A stretch of DNA of 7,676 bases from Candidatus Methanoperedentaceae archaeon (GTDB lineage: Archaea; Halobacteriota; Methanosarcinia; Methanosarcinales; Methanoperedenaceae): assembly GCA_027371625.1 (NCBI GenBank), contig DAHXMQ010000426.1, positions 1 to 7,676 of the forward strand, written 5' to 3'. The first letter of the stretch is position 1, and each line of letters opens with the position of its first letter. Positions 1-7,608 of this stretch are shown here, one piece after another. A program made the translations under genes and the position numbers. Below the pieces are notes generated by a model. It was not told the DNA's origin and ran no database searches. It saw nothing but the letters and a program-made list of their open reading frames with translations.

Positions 1-1
1 G

Positions 2-1540
2 AAAGACTATGCAAAAGCCATGCTCTTGTTTAATGTTATAGGAATCTCCGTTTTATTCCTGATATTGATATTCCAGGGCATGCTTCCTCTCAATCCGCAG
101 GGATTCCAAGGATTTTCGCCTGACCTTGCGCTCAACTCAGCCGTGAGCTTTGTCACGAACACAAACTGGCAGGCATATAGCGGCGAGTCGTCAGCCAGTT
201 ACTTCACCCAGATGCTGGGACTCGCAGTCCAGAACTTCCTTTCAGCCGCCACAGGGTTGTGTTTAGCCATAGCCTTAATCCGCGGTTTCACGAGACATAC
301 TTCCCAGACAATCGGAAACTTCTGGAAGGATATGACCAAAAGCGTATTATACATTCTCCTGCCGATTTCAATAATCGCAGCCCTTTTTTTGGTCTCTCAG
401 GGCGTTATCCAGAATTTTGATCCTTATACAAACAGCTCGCTGCTCCAGCCGGTTCAAACATCAGGTGGAATCGTTGTCAACCAGACGCTTACCATGGGAC
501 CGCTTGCATCCCAGGAAGCAATAAAGGAGTTCGGGACGAACGGCGGCGGTTTTTTCAATGCGAATTCGGCGCATCCCTGGGAAAACCCGACCCCATTGAC
601 CAATTTCGTGGAAATAATCCTTTTCCTCTGCATCTCTTTTTCTCTGACCTATACATTTGGGCGATACGCAGGGAATACGAAGCAGGGATGGGCTATATTT
701 GCAACCATGATTATGCTGTTCATAGTATTCCTTGGCGTTATGTACTACTATGAATACCGTGGCAACCTGATCGTTGATAAGCTGGGAGTTAACGGCTCTT
801 ATATGGAAGGAAAAGAGGTAAGGTTCGGGCTCGGCGGTACGGCTCTCTTTGTCGTCGGAACGACTGCAAGCGCCTGCGGCTGCGTTAATGCAATGCATGA
901 CTCATTAACCCCAATCGGTGGAATGGTTCCATTATTGCTCATACTGCTTGGTGAAGTTATTCCAGGCGGCGTTGGCTCCGGGCTTTACACTATTCTTGGT
1001 CATGTAATTATAGCGGTCTTCGTTGCAGGTCTCATGATAGGAAGGACGCCTGAATACCTCGGCAAGAAAATAGAGGTATTCGAGATGTGGATGTCCGTGC
1101 TGATTGTCCTCATCTCAGGCATTCTTGTGCTCATTTTTGTTACTATCGCACTTGTAATATCCCAAGGAACCTCCTCAATTTTGAATCCAGGTGCTCACGG
1201 CTTAACCGAGATACTTTATGCCTTTGCCTCCGCCTCCAATAACAATGGCAGTGCGTTTGCCGGGCTTGATGCCAATACTCTTTTCTATAGTATTGCAACA
1301 GCCATTGCAATGTTGATCGGCAGATTCGGTCCTGCTATGGCTGCGCTTGCCATGGCAGGGTCTCTTGCAAGGAAAAAATATGTACCTCCGAGCATAGGCA
1401 CGCTTCCGACGCATGGTATCACATTCATTATATGGCTGGCTTTTGTTATTTTCATCGTTGCAGGGCTGACGTTCTTCGCCGCCCTTTCGCTGGGACCGGT
1501 TGTGGAGCATATGAAAATGCTTGCTGGTGAGTTGACATGA
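2..1540 (+). CDS. kdpA: KdpA, potassium-binding and translocating subunit of the Kdp K+ pump (5' end outside window)
   Basis: KdpA is the channel-like membrane subunit of the high-affinity KdpFABC K+-transporting ATPase; it selects K+ and passes it to KdpB. All four filter-loop regions are visible: VTNTNWQ (152-172), [11 protein letters not shown] (from 536), [11 protein letters not shown] (872-904) and [10 protein letters not shown] (from 1238). [13 protein letters not shown] and [16 protein letters not shown] are also family hallmarks. The frame is open to the left edge: codons from position 2 read KDYAKA before the Met at 20, and [11 protein letters not shown] matches the inner part of a KdpA helix. 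The ATG at 20 is therefore an internal methionine. Roughly 50-60 residues, and any kdpF, lie outside the window (E. coli KdpA is 557 aa). The stop overlaps the kdpB start by four bases (ATGA), which implies translational coupling. No lesions are seen. Confidence 0.98.
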   Translation, partial: KDYAKAMLLFNVIGISVLFLILIFQGMLPLNPQGFQGFSPDLALNSAVSFVTNTNWQAYSGESSASYFTQMLGLAVQNFLSAATGLCLAIALIRGFTRHTSQTIGNFWKDMTKSVLYILLPISIIAALFLVSQGVIQNFDPYTNSSLLQPVQTSGGIVVNQTLTMGPLASQEAIKEFGTNGGGFFNANSAHPWENPTPLTNFVEIILFLCISFSLTYTFGRYAGNTKQGWAIFATMIMLFIVFLGVMYYYEYRGNLIVDKLGVNGSYMEGKEVRFGLGGTALFVVGTTASACGCVNAMHDSLTPIGGMVPLLLILLGEVIPGGVGSGLYTILGHVIIAVFVAGLMIGRTPEYLGKKIEVFEMWMSVLIVLISGILVLIFVTIALVISQGTSSILNPGAHGLTEILYAFASASNNNGSAFAGLDANTLFYSIATAIAMLIGRFGPAMAALAMAGSLARKKYVPPSIGTLPTHGITFIIWLAFVIFIVAGLTFFAALSLGPVVEHMKMLAGELT

Positions 1541-3597
1541 GCAAGAAAAAAACCCCTACGCTCTTTGAACCCGAACTCTTACGCGAGGCATTGCCGGATT
1601 CATTGAAAAAGCTGAACCCCATCAATCTCTGGCGAAACCCCGTGATGCTCGCCGTGGAAGTAGGGAGCATTATTACAACAGCCATCTTCTTTGCAGGCTT
1701 ATTTTTTAAAACAGGTGAACCTTCCTGGTTTGTAGGAACTGTATCGTTGTGGCTCTGGCTGACCGTGATATTTTCAACCTTTGCCGAGGCGCTTGCGGAG
1801 CGGCGGGGGAAGGCACGCGCTGAGTCGCTTCGCAAAACGCGTACAGAAGTAATGGCAAAGAAGCTTGAGGCTCCCGGGTCAAAAAAATACGAGCTTATCT
1901 CCTCTGCAAAACTCTGTAAAGGGGATTACGTTCTCGTGGCAGCAGGAGAGATAATCCCGGGCGATGGCGAGGTGGTTGAAGGCGCAGCCCTCGTGAACGA
2001 AGCGGCTATCACAGGCGAATCTGCTCCTGTGGTGCGGGAATCGGGCGGGGACAGAAGCGCTGTAACAGGCGGGACAAAGGTCATTTCCAATGAGATTATC
2101 GTGCGCATCACAGCAAACCCTGGTGAGGCTTTTCTCGACAGGATGATAGCGCTGGTGGAAGGAGCAAAGCGGCGCAAAACCCCGAACGAGATTGCACTGG
2201 ATGTGCTGCTTATCTCCCTGACAGCGGTCTTTTTCCTCGTTGTTCTCAATTTTCTTTCCCTATCGATATACAGCGTACAGGCAGCAGGACGGGGAACCCC
2301 TGCCTCGATTACCGTGCTTGTTGCCCTTTTTGTCTGCCTTGCGCCCACAACGATTGCAGCGCTCCTGCCAGCAATTGGGATAGCCGGGATGGACAGGCTT
2401 TTCCAGAAGAACGTGATAGCCCTCTCAGGGAGAGCCATTGAAGCCTCCGGCGATGTGGACGTCCTTCTCCTCGATAAGACCGGGACAATTACCCTCGGCG
2501 ACAGGCAGGCTGTGGAATTCATTCCTGTAGGCAAGCATTCAGAGGAGGAACTTGCCAATGCTGCGCTGCTTGCATCCCTGACAGATGAGACGCCTGAAGG
2601 AAGAAGCATCGTTGTACTTGCAAAAAAGAAATACCAGATGCGGCTGACCGAACTTCCCAAGACTGCAAGATCAGTTCCATTCACAGCGCAGACACGCATG
2701 AGCGGAGTTGATGTGGACGGGGAATCGTACAGGAAAGGGGCTTTGGATGCAATTATGGAATGTGTCAAAGGCAAAGGAGGAGATGCACCCTCCGAGCTTG
2801 AGCAGAAGGTTACCGGTATCGCAAGGTCTGGAGGAACACCTCTTGTTGTATGCCACAATGCAGAAGTTCTAGGCGTTATACACCTGAAGGATATCATAAA
2901 AGGCGGTATTCGTGAACGTTTTATCCAGTTGCGGAAAATGGGGATCAAGACAGTCATGATAACGGGTGATAACCATCTTACGGCAGCAGCCATTGCCGCA
3001 GAGGCAGGGGTGGATGATTTCCTTTCCGAGGCAAAACCTGAGGACAAGCTCCGTTTGATTCGTGAGAACCAAAACGAAGGCCACATGGTTGCAATGACAG
3101 GCGACGGCACGAACGATGCGCCAGCACTCGCACAGGCAGATGTGGCTGTCGCCATGAACACGGGGACTCAGCCTGCGAGGGAAGCGGCGAACATAATCGA
3201 CCTTGACAGTAATCCTACAAAACTAATGGATATTGTTGAAATCGGAAAGCAGATACTTATAACCCGCGGAACGCTTACGACCTTTAGCATCGCAAATGAT
3301 GTGTCGAAATATTTTGCCATCATACCTGCAGCTATGATGTCCATCTATCCACAACTGGATATTCTCAATATCATGCATCTTGCAAACCCGTACAGCGCCA
3401 TTCTCTCGGCAGTTATTTTCAATGCCATAGTTATCCCTCTCCTGATACCGCTGGCGCTGCGGGGTGTCAAATACCGCCCGATGCCTGCTGAAAAGCTATT
3501 GATGTACAACCTTCTCATCTATGGACTCGGAGGGGTAATCGCGCCTTTCATAGGAATAAAAATTATTGATATTCTAATAAGCACGCTCATGCACTGA
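1537..3597 (+). CDS. kdpB: KdpB, P-type ATPase catalytic subunit of the Kdp K+ pump
   Basis: KdpB hydrolyses ATP to drive K+ import through KdpA. The 686 aa length matches the family (E. coli 682). Motifs in order: N-terminal membrane helices (about 35-80); actuator-domain TGES at 159-162; [15 protein letters not shown] in the ion-pathway helix (267-281), where E. coli has CLIPTTIGGLL; the phosphorylated aspartate D313 in DKTGT (nt 2473-2487); the N-domain; the P-domain hinge [11 protein letters not shown] from residue 521; and [12 protein letters not shown], with D588 and K591 corresponding to the coupling Asp/Lys pair of E. coli TM5 (D583/K586). Ser162 falls at the same number as the E. coli KdpB serine whose phosphorylation inhibits the pump. 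The ATG overlaps the kdpA stop. The gene is intact and similar in style to its neighbours. Confidence 0.99.
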   Translation: MSKKKTPTLFEPELLREALPDSLKKLNPINLWRNPVMLAVEVGSIITTAIFFAGLFFKTGEPSWFVGTVSLWLWLTVIFSTFAEALAERRGKARAESLRKTRTEVMAKKLEAPGSKKYELISSAKLCKGDYVLVAAGEIIPGDGEVVEGAALVNEAAITGESAPVVRESGGDRSAVTGGTKVISNEIIVRITANPGEAFLDRMIALVEGAKRRKTPNEIALDVLLISLTAVFFLVVLNFLSLSIYSVQAAGRGTPASITVLVALFVCLAPTTIAALLPAIGIAGMDRLFQKNVIALSGRAIEASGDVDVLLLDKTGTITLGDRQAVEFIPVGKHSEEELANAALLASLTDETPEGRSIVVLAKKKYQMRLTELPKTARSVPFTAQTRMSGVDVDGESYRKGALDAIMECVKGKGGDAPSELEQKVTGIARSGGTPLVVCHNAEVLGVIHLKDIIKGGIRERFIQLRKMGIKTVMITGDNHLTAAAIAAEAGVDDFLSEAKPEDKLRLIRENQNEGHMVAMTGDGTNDAPALAQADVAVAMNTGTQPAREAANIIDLDSNPTKLMDIVEIGKQILITRGTLTTFSIANDVSKYFAIIPAAMMSIYPQLDILNIMHLANPYSAILSAVIFNAIVIPLLIPLALRGVKYRPMPAEKLLMYNLLIYGLGGVIAPFIGIKIIDILISTLMH

Positions 3598-3606
3598 AGG
3601 AGAAAA

Positions 3607-4170
3607 ATGAAAACCATAAAACCAGCACTAAAACTCTTCGCAATCCTGATGGTACTTACAGGTATCGTCTATCCTGTTGCAGTAACGGCACTGGCGCAGT
3701 TATTATTTCCGTACCAAGCAGGGGGAAGCCTTCTATATGATAGAAGCAACCTCACAGGTTCGGTTCTCATAGGGCAGCCTTTTTCAGACCCAAAATACTT
3801 CTGGTCTCGTCCTTCAGCAACAGGAGATACACCGTATAATCCCTTGGCTTCAGGAGGCTCCAACCTCGGGCCTACGAATAAGGTTTTGATAGAGCAAATT
3901 GCAAATCGAACAGAGCAACTGGAATCATCAGGCATCCAGGCTCCTGTACCATCAGACCTTGTGGAAGCTTCGGCAAGCGGTTTAGACCCTGACATAAGTG
4001 TGCAGTCCGCGTTGGTACAAATACCACGTGTTGCCAAGGCGCGCAATCTTTCAGAGGATATAGTACGTAAACTGGTGCTCGGACATGTCGAAGATAGGCA
4101 GTTCGGATTTTTGGGAGAGCAACGTATTAATGTCTTAAAATTAAATCTTGCTCTGGACAGCATGAAGTAA
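3607..4170 (+). CDS. kdpC: KdpC, accessory subunit of the Kdp K+ pump
   Basis: KdpC is the single-helix subunit that stabilises the KdpFABC complex and raises the apparent ATP affinity of KdpB. The 187 aa length is normal (E. coli 190). Residues about 9-32 form one hydrophobic membrane helix, followed by a soluble extracytoplasmic part with family-typical stretches: GSVLIGQPFSDPKYFWSRPS, the NPLASGGSNLGPTN block, DLVEASASGLDPDIS and HVEDRQFGFLGE. The ATG at 3607 follows a clear SD (AAGGAG, 3597-3602), and the gap to kdpB is nine bases. No lesions are visible. Confidence 0.98.
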   Translation: MKTIKPALKLFAILMVLTGIVYPVAVTALAQLLFPYQAGGSLLYDRSNLTGSVLIGQPFSDPKYFWSRPSATGDTPYNPLASGGSNLGPTNKVLIEQIANRTEQLESSGIQAPVPSDLVEASASGLDPDISVQSALVQIPRVAKARNLSEDIVRKLVLGHVEDRQFGFLGEQRINVLKLNLALDSMK

Positions 4171-4177
4171 AATTTCA

Positions 4178-6109
4178 ATGACAGACGAAGAAGAAAAAAG
4201 ACCAGAGCCAGAATCTCTTCTGGAAATTGCCCAGCAGGAAGAAACAGCCAAGAAACGCGGAAAGCTGACGGTATATTTTGGCGCAGCACCAGGCGTTGGG
4301 AAAACCTTTTCGATGCTCTCAGACGCCAGATTGCGAAAAAAGGAGGGATTAGATGTCGTTGTCGGCTACGTTGAAACCCACGGCAGAATAGAGACAGAAT
4401 CGCTTCTTTATGGTCTTGAAACGATACCCCTTAAAGTTACCGAATATAAAGGTGTTCGGATTTCAGAGATGAACCTCGATGCTGTTCTGGCGCGGCATCC
4501 AAAGATTGTACTTGTTGATGAATTAGCCCATACGAATACCCCGGGTTCCCGCCACTCCAAGCGCTACCAGGATGCAGAGGAGATTCTGAACGCTGGAATC
4601 GATGTCTATTCAACCCTGAACGTGCAGCATCTTGAAAGCCTAAACGACATCGTGTTCCGTATCACAGGAATTCGTGTCCATGAAACTATCCCTGATACTT
4701 TTCTCCAGCTTGCGGATGAAATCAAGCTCGTTGACCTTCCTCCTGAGGAACTGCTTAAAAGATTGAAAGAAGGGAAGGTTTATACAAAGGACATGGCAGA
4801 GAGCGCCGCGAAACGTTTCTTTAAGCCCGGGAATTTACTTGCGCTTCGTGAAATGTCGCTTCGTCTTGTAGCAGGCAGCGTGGATGAAAAAATGCTCCAG
4901 TACATGAGGGCGCATGCAATCGGAGGTCCCTGGTCTGCTACAGAGCGTATCCTTGTAGGGGTATTAGCCAGTCCCTATGCCGAGCAATTGGTTCGCTCAG
5001 CCTTTCGAGTAGCCTCTGAACTGGATGCCGAGTGGATTGCGCTCTATGTGGAAACTGCCCGGCATGCCCAGTTATCAGATAAGGAACAGGAGTGGCTTAA
5101 GAATGCCATGAGCCTTGCTGAAAAGCTGGGAGGACGTGTCGTCTGGGTCAAGGGGGATGATATCGCCGAGGAGATAGCACGCTATGCACAGAGTCATAAC
5201 GTGACAAAGATCGTAATGGGTAAACCAAGGCGTTTTGGATTATTCCCTTCCCTGGCTCGAAAGATTATGGTACGTACAAAGGATATCGATATTTTCCTTT
5301 TTGCAGGCAAGAGCGAACAACCTATACCAAAGAGAAAAATAGGTATAATCAAACCCTTAAATTACGTCATAAGCGCACTTGCTGTAATTCTTGGCGCCAT
5401 GTCAGGTTATCTTTTAAGGGATATTCTCGGTCAGATTAACTTACTGTTTTTAATGCTCTTGCCTGTTGTATTGATTGCACTTTTCCTTGGGCGTGGCTCG
5501 TCAGTCTTTGCAGCAATCCTAAGCGTTGCCATTTTTGATTATTTCTTCATCCCACCGGGTTTCAGCTTTGCTTCTCATGTAAGAAATCTTTTATCGTATC
5601 TCGTGTTTATTGGTTTTGCCTTTGTAATAAGCAATCTTGCATCCAAGCTTGATTTCAAGGTGCACCAGCTTCAACAGAGCGAGTCCAGAAATACAACTTT
5701 ATATGAATTAAGCAGGGATCTGGTCACTGCTCGAAGTATCGAGGAGGTCTTGCACCGGATGATTCGTCATACAAGACAAATTTTCCCATGCGACATGGCA
5801 ATTTTTCTCCCTGAAGATGAACAGGTTTCGGTCAGGGCTTCCACCGACAGCATTCAGATAAACCAGAAAGAACTCGGTGTAGCAACCTGGGTCTGGCTCA
5901 ATGGCGAACCCGCAGGTATGGGGACGGATACGCTACCAGATGCATGGGCTTATTATCTTCCCATGAAAACAATAGATACCGTAAAGGGTGTTGCGGGATT
6001 CCATTTCGACAATCCTAAGCAGATTCTTACCCCTGAGAACAAGGTTGTACTTAATACCATTGCTCAACTTGGTGCTCTGGCGATTGAAAGAATTGGCTCT
6101 AAGGAATGA
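4178..6109 (+). CDS. kdpD: KdpD-like K+ sensor without a histidine-kinase transmitter
   Basis: This is the sensory part of KdpD, 643 aa against about 894 in E. coli. Domains in order: KdpD N-terminal domain (about 28-240) with Walker A GAAPGVGKT (35-43), VETHGR and a Walker B-like VLVDELAHTNTPGSRH block (D114, E115); USP-like domain (about 255-378) ending near IVMGKPRRFGLF; four membrane helices of the KdpD/DUF4118 type (about 395-413, 420-438, 441-460, 470-488); and a GAF-like domain (about 500-640). The protein ends at LAIERIGSKE, where bacterial KdpD enters the linker to its phospho-accepting His domain. No H-box and no N, G1 or G2 boxes appear here or downstream, so this is not a simple frameshift. 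The N-terminus aligns with full-length KdpD, which supports the ATG at 4178. No strong SD precedes it; the seven-base gap suggests coupling to kdpC. HK-less N-terminal KdpDs are known in some bacteria, including cyanobacteria. Its role is presumably to sense K+ or nucleotide and hand the signal to a partner. Confidence 0.95.
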   Translation: MTDEEEKRPEPESLLEIAQQEETAKKRGKLTVYFGAAPGVGKTFSMLSDARLRKKEGLDVVVGYVETHGRIETESLLYGLETIPLKVTEYKGVRISEMNLDAVLARHPKIVLVDELAHTNTPGSRHSKRYQDAEEILNAGIDVYSTLNVQHLESLNDIVFRITGIRVHETIPDTFLQLADEIKLVDLPPEELLKRLKEGKVYTKDMAESAAKRFFKPGNLLALREMSLRLVAGSVDEKMLQYMRAHAIGGPWSATERILVGVLASPYAEQLVRSAFRVASELDAEWIALYVETARHAQLSDKEQEWLKNAMSLAEKLGGRVVWVKGDDIAEEIARYAQSHNVTKIVMGKPRRFGLFPSLARKIMVRTKDIDIFLFAGKSEQPIPKRKIGIIKPLNYVISALAVILGAMSGYLLRDILGQINLLFLMLLPVVLIALFLGRGSSVFAAILSVAIFDYFFIPPGFSFASHVRNLLSYLVFIGFAFVISNLASKLDFKVHQLQQSESRNTTLYELSRDLVTARSIEEVLHRMIRHTRQIFPCDMAIFLPEDEQVSVRASTDSIQINQKELGVATWVWLNGEPAGMGTDTLPDAWAYYLPMKTIDTVKGVAGFHFDNPKQILTPENKVVLNTIAQLGALAIERIGSKE

Positions 6110-6115
6110 GAGTTC

Positions 6116-7087
6116 ATGTTTAAACCAGGCGACATAATCAGTGGATATAAGATAATAAAGCCGCTGAGCAAGGGAGGATTCAGCCAGATATACAAAGCCA
6201 GCGATCCACAGGGTAATCCTGTGATACTCAAATTTCCTGATCCTTCCTTGATTGGTGACATAGCTACATACGAGCGATATCGCCGGGAGTTTGCGATCGG
6301 ACAAAAGCTTGACCACCCGGCAATTCCTAAAGCGATTGCCCGTGTGGAAAGCCCAGAAGGTGAATTTCTTGTGTTAGAATACGTAGAGGGTAATTCGCTT
6401 CGCGCTTACATCAGCGACAACGCACCATTGTCATTGAAAGAGACGCTGTCCATCGCAGAGCAGCTTGCTGAGGTTCTGGATTATCTCCATGCCCATGGGG
6501 TTTATCATCGTGATATGAAACCAGAGAATATCATTATTGGTGATGGTAAAATACATATCCTTGACTTCGGCAGTGCCTTGCTTGAAGGTACAAGGCGTGT
6601 GACATGGAGATTTGGCGGAGATGCCTTTGGAACACCTGATTATATGGCACCTGAACAAATCCAGGGGAAACGTGGAGATGCGCGTACTGATATTTATGCA
6701 CTTGGAATTATTCTATACGAGATGCTCACAGGGGCTGTGCCATTTCATGGAGATAATGCCCTTGCCGTGATGAACCAGCACCTCACGGCAAATCCCATCC
6801 CGCCACGCAAGCTTGTGCCGTCGATTCCGCTTGGAGTAGAAGCCATAATATTGAAGTCAATACGCCGCAATCCTGATGAGCGCTATCAGTCCGCAGGTAC
6901 GCTCCTGCACGATTTGAAGAATTTCGAAAATCTCGATCTATCGCAATTCCAACTTGAGCCTGAACCAGCAGCTCGGGGAATGCTTACTGATCGTCAAATA
7001 TGGGTGCGCAGTATCTTAGTGTTCATCGTTTTTCTGGCAGTTGCAGCATTAATTGTGCTGATTGTATATCTGATGAAGCACCGATAA
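6116..7087 (+). CDS. Membrane-anchored Hanks-type Ser/Thr protein kinase, last gene of the kdp operon
   Basis: This is a 323 aa PknB/PrkC-like kinase that transfers ATP phosphate to Ser/Thr. All catalytic elements are present: glycine-rich loop SKGGFSQIY (18-26), ATP lysine K39 in VILKF, a likely helix-C glutamate E58, catalytic loop HRDMKPEN (D133, K135, N138; an RD kinase), DFG (150-152), Thr-containing activation segment ending FGTPDYMAPE (171-180), TDIYALG (191-197) and the structural R256 in NPDERYQSA. Residues about 296-319 form a single C-terminal membrane helix followed only by KHR, so there is no extracellular sensor (no PASTA or repeat domain). Input is likely to come from a partner. 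It starts six bases after the kdpD stop in the same frame; AAGGA at 6101-6105 can serve as SD. Operon position and shared membrane location suggest that KdpD is the sensor for this kinase. Its substrate is not evident from sequence. Confidence 0.96.
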   Translation: MFKPGDIISGYKIIKPLSKGGFSQIYKASDPQGNPVILKFPDPSLIGDIATYERYRREFAIGQKLDHPAIPKAIARVESPEGEFLVLEYVEGNSLRAYISDNAPLSLKETLSIAEQLAEVLDYLHAHGVYHRDMKPENIIIGDGKIHILDFGSALLEGTRRVTWRFGGDAFGTPDYMAPEQIQGKRGDARTDIYALGIILYEMLTGAVPFHGDNALAVMNQHLTANPIPPRKLVPSIPLGVEAIILKSIRRNPDERYQSAGTLLHDLKNFENLDLSQFQLEPEPAARGMLTDRQIWVRSILVFIVFLAVAALIVLIVYLMKHR

Positions 7088-7417
7088 CTATTTCCAGACT
7101 TCATCCGTTCGCACCTTCGCCACCATTTCGACAGGCAGGACGAATATCTTCCCATCGCCAAACTTTCCTGTTCGACCGGCAGCTCGGATGGTCGAGATAA
7201 TCGCATCGATCTCCTGGTCTTTTACCACAATCTCGAGCATGATTTTTGGCAGGGTATCGACTTCCACCTTTTTTCCTCTGTGTTCGAGGGTTATGCCCTT
7301 CTGCTCTCCTCTGCCTGTTATCTCAATGATGCTCATGGCAACGAAACCCTTCTCCTCAAGGGCTTTTTTTATGTTATCCATTCTTTCTGGACGAATTATC
7401 GCCTGTACCATCTTCAT
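7088..7417 (-). CDS. P-II family nitrogen regulatory protein (NifI1/GlnB-like)
   Basis: This is a small trimeric signal protein that binds ATP/ADP and 2-oxoglutarate and regulates nitrogen-assimilation targets such as glutamine synthetase, Amt transporters or nitrogenase. Its 109 residues align with E. coli GlnB without gaps through the T-loop. The B-loop is intact (TGKFGDGKIFV, 83-93, with K90), followed by the C-loop region with K101 and R103 (KVRTDE). Starting MKM, GRGEQKG (35-41) and FVLPVE resemble archaeal NifI1, whereas the T-loop length is GlnB-like, so the subfamily is uncertain. Tyr51, the uridylylation site of enteric P-II, is Val here, and Tyr46 is His. The ATG at 7415-7417 is preceded by an SD-like AAAAGGA (minus strand, 7426-7432). 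The gene converges on the kinase gene with no bases between stop codons and is divergent from a glnA fragment. Confidence 0.95.
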   Translation of the reverse strand: MKMVQAIIRPERMDNIKKALEEKGFVAMSIIEITGRGEQKGITLEHRGKKVEVDTLPKIMLEIVVKDQEIDAIISTIRAAGRTGKFGDGKIFVLPVEMVAKVRTDEVWK

Positions 7418-7490
7418 GTGATCATTCCTTTTGCATAAATGCTCATATACGTGCCACTAAACGTTGTAGGTGGTTATCAAACTTTTGGTT

Positions 7491-7508
7491 AAATTTATAT
7501 ATTATAAG
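7491..7508 (+). promoter_or_regulatory. Archaeal-type TATA box (box A) for the glnA-like gene
   Basis: AAATTTATATA carries TTTATATA at 7494-7501, a close match to the archaeal box A consensus, with purines just upstream as a possible BRE. With the usual spacing of about 25 bases, transcription would begin near 7522-7526, giving a leader of about 30 bases before the ATG at 7555. No bacterial -35/-10 pair is obvious. Confidence 0.6.
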
Positions 7509-7510
7509 AT
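7491..7510 (-). promoter_or_regulatory. Possible divergent TATA box for the P-II gene
   Basis: Read on the minus strand, the same AT-rich block gives TATAATATATAAA. A start about 25 bases downstream, near 7470, would leave a leader of about 50 bases before the P-II ATG at 7417. Two divergent genes would then share one AT-rich core of about 20 bases. This is an inference from composition and spacing. Confidence 0.4.
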
Positions 7511-7528
7511 TCACAGTGGATAGCCGTA

Positions 7529-7540
7529 TGCCTTTAGGCA
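7529..7540 (+). promoter_or_regulatory. Small inverted repeat in the glnA leader
   Basis: TGCC-TTTA-GGCA is a four-base stem with a four-base loop, lying between the expected transcription start and the SD and touching the SD. It could be an operator half-site pair or a weak hairpin affecting ribosome access. The repeat is short enough to be chance. Confidence 0.2.
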
Positions 7541-7547
7541 AAGGAGG
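7540..7547 (+). promoter_or_regulatory. Strong ribosome binding site of the glnA-like fragment
   Basis: AAAGGAGG lies seven bases before the ATG at 7555 and is the best SD in the window. It marks the 17-codon reading frame as the true start of a well-translated gene, even though that frame is interrupted at once. Confidence 0.8.
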
Positions 7548-7554
7548 AAATATA

Positions 7555-7608
7555 ATGACAACACCTGAAAAACTATTAGAGACCATAAAGGAAAAAAATG
7601 CGAAATAG
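7555..7608 (+). pseudogene. glnA: 5' end of a glutamine synthetase gene, interrupted after 17 codons
   Basis: The frame reads MTTPEKLLETIKEKNAK and then TAG (7606-7608). It looks like the N-terminal helix of type I glutamine synthetase (GS), which normally continues with a (K)(F/Y)VDLRFTD-like strand; that strand is absent. The promoter-like element and SD upstream are intact. The sequence to the right is a GS segment in the opposite orientation, so the gene appears broken by an inversion or by chimeric joining. The N-terminal match alone would be weak; the adjacent internal GS piece makes it convincing. GS makes glutamine from glutamate, ammonia and ATP and is a common P-II partner, which fits the divergent P-II gene. 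Confidence 0.65.

Noticed and set aside
20..22. ATG at 20 as the kdpA start
   Set aside because: The frame is open to the window edge, and the upstream codons (KDYAKA) continue a KdpA-like helix. The known filter loops lie roughly 58-65 residues further in for E. coli KdpA, so the true start is outside.
1926..3161. 411-codon open frame on the minus strand
   Set aside because: It lies fully inside kdpB, is Ser/Ala/Arg-rich with no recognisable domain, and has the look of an antisense shadow of a conserved coding region.
3669..4289. 206-codon open frame on the minus strand across kdpC/kdpD
   Set aside because: It is antisense to two well-supported genes, with no domain and no convincing ribosome site.
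6050..7087. KdpD shortened by a frameshift, with the histidine kinase continuing in another frame
   Set aside because: The sequence after the KdpD stop is a complete Ser/Thr kinase with HRD, DFG and APE motifs. No H-box, N-box or G-box is visible in any frame.
7000..7421. Plus-strand open frames over and beside the P-II gene (7000-7200 and 7188-7421)
   Set aside because: One overlaps the kinase's C-terminal helix out of frame and the other is antisense to P-II, which has strong motifs in its own frame.
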